NCBI RefSeq assembly: GCF_030062155.1
Contig: NZ_CP118269.1
Location: 1,736,001-1,800,000, forward strand
Direction of reading: 5' to 3'
Length of the DNA: 64,000 bases
Origin: Pantoea sp. Lij88
GTDB lineage: Bacteria > Pseudomonadota > Gammaproteobacteria > Enterobacterales > Enterobacteriaceae
In this document: in pieces, positions 58,991-64,000 of the stretch
How the letters are laid out: every line of letters starts with the position of its first letter
Position numbering within the stretch: the first letter of the stretch is position 1
Notes under the pieces: generated by a model
What the model saw: only the letters and a program-made list of their open reading frames with translations
What the model was told of the DNA's origin: nothing
Databases searched by the model: none
Translations under genes and position numbers: made by a program

Positions 58991-59032
58991 TTCGACTCCG
59001 CCTCGGTGCATTGCACCCTGACACGGAATCTT

Positions 59033-59064
59033 AAAGCCCTGGCTCTTCAGCCGGGGCTTTCTTT
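59033..59064 (+). terminator. Rho-independent terminator after cspC
   Basis: AAAGCCCTGGCT / AGCCGGGGCTTT (one mismatch) with loop CTTC, followed by CTTT. Confidence 0.8.
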
Positions 59065-59127
59065 ATGCTTCCGATGCGGAAACGTTAAGGTTACACTGCG
59101 CCGCGTTATCTGATGCCGGAGCACCTT

Positions 59128-59937
59128 ATGTCCCTGATTTGCCCTCTTTGTCACTCTCCTCTGACCTTCACCGACCGCAGCTGGTGCTGTGAAAATCGCC
59201 ATCAGTTTGATCAGGCGAAAGAAGGCTACGTCAATCTGCTGCCCGTTCAGCATAAACGGTCGCGTGAACCGGGTGACAGTGCAGAGATGATGCAGGCACG
59301 ACGGGAATTTCTTGAGGCGGGCTACTATCAGCCGCTGCGTGATCAGGTGGTGAGCCTCCTCACGCCGGTGCTGAATCAGCCAGCGTGCAAAATCCTGGAT
59401 ATCGGCTGCGGCGAAGGTTACTACACCGCCGCACTGGCCGAGGCGGCAAGCCAGGATGGGCAGGTCTATGGACTGGATGTGGCCCGGATGGCCATCCGGC
59501 TGGCGGCAAAACGCTATCCTGCGGTGCGTTTCTGCGTCGCCTCCAGTCAGCGTTTACCTTTTGCCGATCACTCTCTGGATGCGGTGGTACGCATCTACGC
59601 TCCCTGCAATGAAGCGGAACTGGCGCGCGTGCTGAAGCCGGGTGGACGGGTGCTGACCGTCACGCCCGGCCCGCATCATCTGCAGCAGTTTAAGGCGCTG
59701 ATTTACCGCGAAGTGCAGTTGCATGTGCCGGAGCAGAAAGCCTATCCCGGATTCACGCAGGTGACTCAGCAAGCGCTGCGATACCCGATGGCGTTAACTG
59801 GCGCCGCGGCCACGACCCTGCTGCAGATGACGCCGTTTGCCTGGCGGGCGCGGGAGGAGGTCTGGCAAACGCTGCAGCAGAGCGAGCAGTTCAGCTGCGA
59901 TGCCGACTTTAGCCTGACTGTGTGGCAGCGCGACTAA
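59128..59937 (+). CDS. rlmA: RlmA, 23S rRNA m1G745 methyltransferase
   Basis: Methylates N1 of G745 in helix 35 of 23S rRNA. The 269 residues equal E. coli RlmA. The N-terminal zinc ribbon uses CPLC (C5, C8), then C21 and H25 in CCENRHQF. The SAM motif [11 protein letters not shown] is near residues 88-98. The start at 59128 is supported by GGAG six bases upstream; an earlier ATG at 59113 is less likely. It overlaps the convergent yobD by four bases. Confidence 0.95.
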   Translation: MSLICPLCHSPLTFTDRSWCCENRHQFDQAKEGYVNLLPVQHKRSREPGDSAEMMQARREFLEAGYYQPLRDQVVSLLTPVLNQPACKILDIGCGEGYYTAALAEAASQDGQVYGLDVARMAIRLAAKRYPAVRFCVASSQRLPFADHSLDAVVRIYAPCNEAELARVLKPGGRVLTVTPGPHHLQQFKALIYREVQLHVPEQKAYPGFTQVTQQALRYPMALTGAAATTLLQMTPFAWRAREEVWQTLQQSEQFSCDADFSLTVWQRD

Positions 59938-60392
59938 CGCGCCTCTACCAGGGTGTTATAGATGCGCTCCAGATCGTCGAGTTGCTGCACCGCAATCAGC
60001 AGCCGACGCTGTTCCAGCTGAATCACCAGAATGCCATCCTCAGAGAGATTCATGCCCTGAATCCGCCGGTAATCGATCCAGACACCGGCGTAAAACAACC
60101 CTTCATTCTTCATCAGCAGCGTGGGCTTTCGCAGCCAGAAGAGCCAGAAGGCCAGAAAACTCAGCACCATCAGCAGTGAGGTGGTGAGCTGCGGGCCGTG
60201 ATGACTCACGTTGTTCCACAGCAGGATCAGCAGCAGGCCGATGAAAATCAGGCTGTCGGCTTTATGCTGCCTGCGCAGCGCAACCCGTAAGCGGGTGGGT
60301 CCATGCCGGCGCGGCAGAACGGCCTCATGGTAAACGGCAAACCCCATCAGGGCGACGATAAAACACGCAATTACCGCGTCGGTCAAAGACAT
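59934..60392 (-). CDS. yobD: YobD, DUF986 inner-membrane protein
   Basis: A 152-residue protein like E. coli YobD (152). It has three hydrophobic segments (about residues 5-22, 45-62 and 70-90), then the conserved [30 protein letters not shown]. The start at 60392 has GAGG eight bases upstream; a GTG one codon earlier is possible. Function unknown. It lies downstream of manXYZ in the same direction, as in E. coli, but a terminator-like hairpin separates them. Confidence 0.9.
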   Translation of the reverse strand: MSLTDAVIACFIVALMGFAVYHEAVLPRRHGPTRLRVALRRQHKADSLIFIGLLLILLWNNVSHHGPQLTTSLLMVLSFLAFWLFWLRKPTLLMKNEGLFYAGVWIDYRRIQGMNLSEDGILVIQLEQRRLLIAVQQLDDLERIYNTLVEAR

Positions 60393-60448
60393 CACATCTA
60401 CCTCAAACAGGGTGAGCTCAGCCGGATGTGGCTCAGCTCACCACGCTT

Positions 60449-60474
60449 AAAAGCCGGGAGCGAAGGCTCCCGGC
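60449..60474 (-). terminator. Terminator hairpin after manZ
   Basis: Minus-strand stem GCCGGGAGC / GCTCCCGGC with a four-base loop followed by TTTT. The T run is short, so read-through into yobD is possible. Confidence 0.7.
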
Positions 60475-60483
60475 CGGGTGAAA

Positions 60484-61329
60484 TTACAGACCGAGCAGGC
60501 CGATCCAGTAACCAAAGATACCGATAGCAAAGAAGCCAACGATAATCCACAGCGCGTTTACTTTACGGCGTAACAGCCACATACAGCCAAAGGTCAGCAG
60601 CAGCGGCACAATGCCCGGCATCAGCTGATCGAGGATCGACTGTACCGTGGTGACGGTAGTCTTTCCGGTGGAGTCAGTGATGCGCGACACCACCAGCGGG
60701 ATGTTAACGTGCGTCCACTTGTTGACCAGCGCCCCCATGACAAACAGGCCCAGAATCGAGGCGCCCTCCGTGAGCTTCTGCAGAAAACCGCCGCCCATGT
60801 CGCTGACGATGTCGATCCCTTTGCGATAGCCATACGCCACGCCGTAATAGCGGGTCAGCAGGCGCGCCAGGTTAAACAGCACAAAGAACAGTAACGGACC
60901 CAGCAGACTGCCGCTCATTGCGATACCGGCACCCAGCGCAGCAAACACCGGACGCACGGTACCCCAGAAGATCGGGTCGCCGACGCCAGCCAGTGGTCCC
61001 ATCAGGCCGACTTTCAGGCCGTTAATCGCCGCGTCGTCAATGGGTGCGCCATTGGCACGCTGCTCTTCCATCGCCATGGTAACGCCCAGTACCGGCGCGG
61101 CCACATAAGGGTGGGTGTTAAAGAACTCCAGATGACGCTTAATCGCCTGCTTGCGCGCATCGTTGTTTTCCGGATAGAGACGGCGGATCACCGGCACCAT
61201 TGAGAAGCAGAAGCCCAGCGCCTGCATACGTTCAAAGTTCCATGAACCCTGGAACAGGTTAGAGCGCATAAAGACGGCGCGGACATCGCCGGGCGTCAGT
61301 TTCTTTTCGACTTTCGTAATATCAACCAT
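60484..61329 (-). CDS. manZ: ManZ, mannose PTS IID component
   Basis: Membrane component IID of the mannose/glucose/glucosamine phosphotransferase system. It has 281 residues (E. coli 283). The cytoplasmic N-terminal part (TPGDVRAVFMRSNLFQGSWNFERMQ, shown as RAVFMRSNLFQGSWN) precedes conserved GPLAGVGDPIFWGTVRP and a C-terminal membrane end. It works with ManY, 15 bases upstream in the operon. The ManYZ pore also serves lambda DNA and some microcins in E. coli. Confidence 0.96.
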   Translation of the reverse strand: MVDITKVEKKLTPGDVRAVFMRSNLFQGSWNFERMQALGFCFSMVPVIRRLYPENNDARKQAIKRHLEFFNTHPYVAAPVLGVTMAMEEQRANGAPIDDAAINGLKVGLMGPLAGVGDPIFWGTVRPVFAALGAGIAMSGSLLGPLLFFVLFNLARLLTRYYGVAYGYRKGIDIVSDMGGGFLQKLTEGASILGLFVMGALVNKWTHVNIPLVVSRITDSTGKTTVTTVQSILDQLMPGIVPLLLTFGCMWLLRRKVNALWIIVGFFAIGIFGYWIGLLGL

Positions 61330-61344
61330 GTGCTCACCTGTTCC

Positions 61345-62148
61345 TTAATCGAGTTCGTTATCAAGATCGTTTGCGGCTGCTGCACCATTAGGTGCGCCCG
61401 CCACACGGTTGTATTTCGGGCTGAGCTGAATGTAGAGCACTGCCATGACCACACCAATCACACCCAGCGCCACCAGGTTAAAGTTGGTGAAGGCCGCGGT
61501 GACAAAGCCGAGGTAGAAGAATGGCATCAGGTAGCCTGCGCGCATCATGTTGATGACCATCGCGTAACCGACCACCACAATCATGCCTCCGGCGATATTC
61601 AGGCCGTTGGTGACCACTTCAGGAATTGAACTGAGCAGGGCGTGAACTGCACTGGTGCCGACCGAAATCGCCACAATCAGCGCCGGGATGGCGATACGCA
61701 TCGCCTGTAACAGCAGGGCAGAGACATGGATCCAGGAGATGGCGGTGAGATTCCCTTTTTCGGCGGCTTTGTCTGCCGCGTGCTGGAAGGCCACGGTCAG
61801 CGTACGCACGATAATGGTCAGCACCTGTCCGGCGGCAGCCAGCGGAATTGCCAGTGCGATACCGGCACCGACGCTCTGACCGCCAGCAATGACCAGAATG
61901 GTCGAGATGATGGAGGCGAGGGCGGCATCAGGAGCCACAGCGGCACCGATGTTCATCCAGCCCAGCGCAATCATCTCCAGCGTACCGCCGATGATAATGC
62001 CGGTTTTCATATCACCCAGCACGATACCAATCAGGGTACAGGCCACCAGCGGACGGTGAAACTGGAACTCATCCAGAATCGATCCCATACCGGCAATACA
62101 GGCGACAATAAAAATCAAAATAATTTGTAGCGAGGTTATTTCCATCAT
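61345..62148 (-). CDS. manY: ManY, mannose PTS IIC component
   Basis: The IIC membrane channel, 266-267 residues. It is nearly identical to E. coli ManY in GMGSILDEFQFHRP, TGIIIGGTLEMIALGWMN and GYLMPFFYLGFVTAAFTNFN. Two adjacent ATGs occur (62148 and 62145); E. coli begins at the position of the second. Middle gene of manXYZ. Confidence 0.96.
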   Translation of the reverse strand: MMEITSLQIILIFIVACIAGMGSILDEFQFHRPLVACTLIGIVLGDMKTGIIIGGTLEMIALGWMNIGAAVAPDAALASIISTILVIAGGQSVGAGIALAIPLAAAGQVLTIIVRTLTVAFQHAADKAAEKGNLTAISWIHVSALLLQAMRIAIPALIVAISVGTSAVHALLSSIPEVVTNGLNIAGGMIVVVGYAMVINMMRAGYLMPFFYLGFVTAAFTNFNLVALGVIGVVMAVLYIQLSPKYNRVAGAPNGAAAANDLDNELD

Positions 62149-62208
62149 ACTTCTTGTCCTCAGCAGGATAACGACGAGCCCGGAAACGCAGGCGCAGAAG
62201 TGCTTCTG

Positions 62209-63171
62209 TTATGCGTTAACTTTCGCAATCAGATCCATCATCTTCAGTTTCTGGTCACTGGAAACTTTACGCACTTCCAGTTCGATATTGCGTTCATTGA
62301 GTTTGCGGAAGGCGGCAATATCTTTTTCATCAACCGAGACCGCATTGTTGACCTGGGTTTTCCCCTGGCGGAACGCCATGCCGCCGATATTCACCGTTTT
62401 AATATCCACACCCTGTTCCACGACGCGCAGAACATCGGTGGGATTGGTAAACAGCAGCATCACGCGATCCTGACCATACTTCGGGTTATTCCACACCCGC
62501 ACCATTTTATCGACATCCACCACATGGGCCGTCACCCCTGGCGGGGCAACCTGCGTCAGCAGGGTCTTACGCACATGATCTTTAGCGACTTCATCGCTGA
62601 CCACAATAATGCGCTGAACGTTGGTTTCTTTTGTCCAGCGCGTCGCGACCTGGCCATGAATCAGACGGTCATCAATGCGCGTCAGCCCGATTTTCATGTG
62701 ATCGCCGGGTGCCATCGGCTTAGCCGGTTGCGCCGCAGCGGCCGGTTTGACCGCAGCCGGTGCCGGTTCGGCCTCTTTGGCCTTCAGAGCTTTAACCCCT
62801 TCACGGCCCGTCTCCACGGCGATGGCGACCAGTTCGTCAAAGCCGGGATCGTCATCGCGCGCCATCAGGGTTTCGACCAGCATCGGGATATTGACCCCGG
62901 CGATGACCTCATGCTGGGGTTTATCGACCACGATACGGCTGGCCGCATTAAACGGGCTGCCCCCCCAGGTATCGACTAAAAACAGGACCCCTTTGCTGGT
63001 ATCCAGTTCTGCCAGTCGTGCCTGATATTTTTCAATCAGTGTTTCTGCATTTTCACCGGGGACAAAGTCTATCCAGCCGACATTGTCCTGCTCGCCCAAC
63101 AGCATTTCTGCTGTTTTCAGCAGTTGTTCCGCTGCCCAGCCGTGTGTACCAATTACTATCGCAATGGTCAC
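62209..63171 (-). CDS. manX: ManX, mannose PTS IIAB component
   Basis: The cytoplasmic IIAB phosphotransfer protein. The IIA phosphohistidine is H10 in VIGTHGWAA and the IIB phosphohistidine is in DDRLIHGQVATRW near residue 174. An Ala/Pro/Lys linker (about 135-155) joins the two domains. It has 320 residues (E. coli 323). The start is a GTG, as in E. coli, with GGAGG seven bases upstream. First gene of manXYZ. Confidence 0.97.
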   Translation of the reverse strand: MTIAIVIGTHGWAAEQLLKTAEMLLGEQDNVGWIDFVPGENAETLIEKYQARLAELDTSKGVLFLVDTWGGSPFNAASRIVVDKPQHEVIAGVNIPMLVETLMARDDDPGFDELVAIAVETGREGVKALKAKEAEPAPAAVKPAAAAQPAKPMAPGDHMKIGLTRIDDRLIHGQVATRWTKETNVQRIIVVSDEVAKDHVRKTLLTQVAPPGVTAHVVDVDKMVRVWNNPKYGQDRVMLLFTNPTDVLRVVEQGVDIKTVNIGGMAFRQGKTQVNNAVSVDEKDIAAFRKLNERNIELEVRKVSSDQKLKMMDLIAKVNA

Positions 63172-63314
63172 GTGCTACCTCCGTTCGCTTGAGATGCTCA
63201 TCTGAGTCAATGAACTGTATTGAGACATGCTTATCTGTGTTACCGGGTGATTCGACCTGCTGTGATAGCGTCGAAAAAACAGGGGTTAACACCGTCAAGG
63301 CGGTAAAGTCGCGA

Positions 63315-63340
63315 TTTATTTTAGTGATCGAAAAAATAAA
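63315..63340. promoter_or_regulatory. Candidate Mlc/NagC-type operator upstream of manX
   Basis: Inverted arms TTTATTTT (63315-63322) and AAAATAAA (63333-63340) fit the AT-rich palindromes bound by Mlc and NagC, both of which repress manXYZ in E. coli. A partial CRP half-site, TGTGA, follows at 63344-63348. It lies 144 bases from the manX start. Confidence 0.4.
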
Positions 63341-63514
63341 TTTTGTGATGTCTGTCAGTTATTCATTCCGTTAATTCGCCAGTTGCCTGTTTTATGCGGC
63401 CGATCATTCCTCATGCAGATTGTAAAAATAAGAAAATTTTTTGACGCAATTCCCCGACCTGATACATTAACGTTCTGTTTATTACTCAGGAGTAACGGGC
63501 TTCAGCCCACCTTT

Positions 63515-63676
63515 ATGGATCGTCACCGACGTCGCTTAATCTGTTCTTTGCGCCTGCTGGCGCGTCACCCTTCGCCTCGCGGCGTTTTCACCGCTTTACC
63601 GACCTTCCGGATGTCACGCTTCGCTGCGCTGATAAGCACCGGCTCACTCAGTTCCCTGTTCTGGAGTCATAAATAA
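63515..63676 (+). other. Possible leader ORF in the long yoaE leader
   Basis: In the roughly 500-base gap between manX and yoaE a 53-codon frame (MDRHRRRLICSLRLLARH at its start, Arg/Leu-rich) ends with TAA sharing a base with the yoaE ATG (ATAATG). Such an overlap could couple translation. No ribosome site is visible before 63515 and the peptide resembles nothing known, so it may be chance. GGGCTTCAGCCC nearby forms a small hairpin. Confidence 0.25.
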
Positions 63677-64000
63677 TGGAATTTTTATTCGACCCCTCAA
63701 TCTGGGCGGGTTTGCTGACGCTCGTCGTACTGGAAATCGTGCTGGGTATTGATAACCTGGTGTTCATTGCCATTCTGGCCGACAAACTGCCGCCAAAGCA
63801 GCGTGATAAAGCCCGTTTAATCGGCCTGTCGCTGGCACTGGTGATGCGTCTGGGCCTGCTGTCGCTGATCTCCTGGATCGTTACGCTGACTACGCCTCTC
63901 TTCAGCGTAGGCGGTTTCAGCTTTTCCGGACGTGATTTAATCCTGCTGCTTGGTGGTTTCTTCCTGTTATTCAAGGCGACCATGGAGCTGCACGAGAGGC
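63676..64000 (+). CDS. yoaE: YoaE, TerC/CBS membrane protein, 5' part
   Basis: The first 108 residues of a protein of about 518 residues, cut by the right edge. They read like E. coli Yoa[20 protein letters not shown], then [19 protein letters not shown], the acidic TerC signature. Several membrane helices follow. The missing part should hold the rest of the TerC domain, CBS domains and a CorC/HlyC transporter-associated domain. Role unknown; TerC relatives handle metal ions such as manganese. Confidence 0.93.
   Translation, partial: MEFLFDPSIWAGLLTLVVLEIVLGIDNLVFIAILADKLPPKQRDKARLIGLSLALVMRLGLLSLISWIVTLTTPLFSVGGFSFSGRDLILLLGGFFLLFKATMELHER

Overview
The window is a piece of chromosome from a gamma-proteobacterium of the order Enterobacterales. 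Gene content and order point to the Erwiniaceae, most likely Pantoea or a close relative. The order follows the Escherichia coli segment cmoB ... yoaE almost gene for gene. Protein lengths match the E. coli versions, but the sequences are clearly diverged, and several E. coli neighbours are missing (edd, yebF/yebG, yebB, yecD, yebV/yebW, mgrB). This is recall-based comparison; no database was searched.

Layout: 1-444 is the 3' end of a YD-repeat (Rhs-like) gene cut by the window edge. 0.5-9.3 kb holds tRNA modification (cmoAB), yecN, yecE, then aspS-nudB, yebC and the Holliday-junction genes ruvC and ruvAB. 9.3-14.3 kb is the zinc block znuCB / znuA-mepM, divergent from a Zur-type site, followed by lpxM. 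14.4-22.1 kb is mdfA, central carbon metabolism (pykA, hexR, zwf, eda) and purT. 22.2-28.0 kb is yebE, ptrB, holE-exoX, the copper-related yobA-yebZ-yebY and the small RNA SdsR.

About 28.1-42.9 kb interrupts the E. coli order between sdsR and pphA. This accessory block carries an AT-rich toxin/immunity pair with debris around it, adhP, several small unknown proteins, an acyltransferase, the spermidine exporter mdtJI with a candidate leader peptide, the complete choline-to-betaine locus (betT divergent from betIBA), an MFS transporter and a DUF1272 protein.

From 42.9 kb synteny resumes: pphA, rsmF, letAB (inter-membrane lipid transport), msrC, proQ-prc, htpX, yebQ, kdgR, yobH, yebO, an MBL-fold hydrolase, a frameshifted yobF, cspC, rlmA, yobD, the mannose PTS manXYZ, and the 5' part of yoaE, cut by the right edge.

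Regulation can be read at several points: a LexA box before ruvA, a Zur site between znuC and znuA, a PurR box before purT, a CRP-type site before pykA, a BetI-type operator between betI and betT, and a weaker KdgR-like box before eda. The most unusual items are the toxin/immunity cassette beside SdsR, the MdtU-like leader ORF, the double-frameshifted yobF, and a palindromic intergenic repeat present once as a full copy and once as a fragment.
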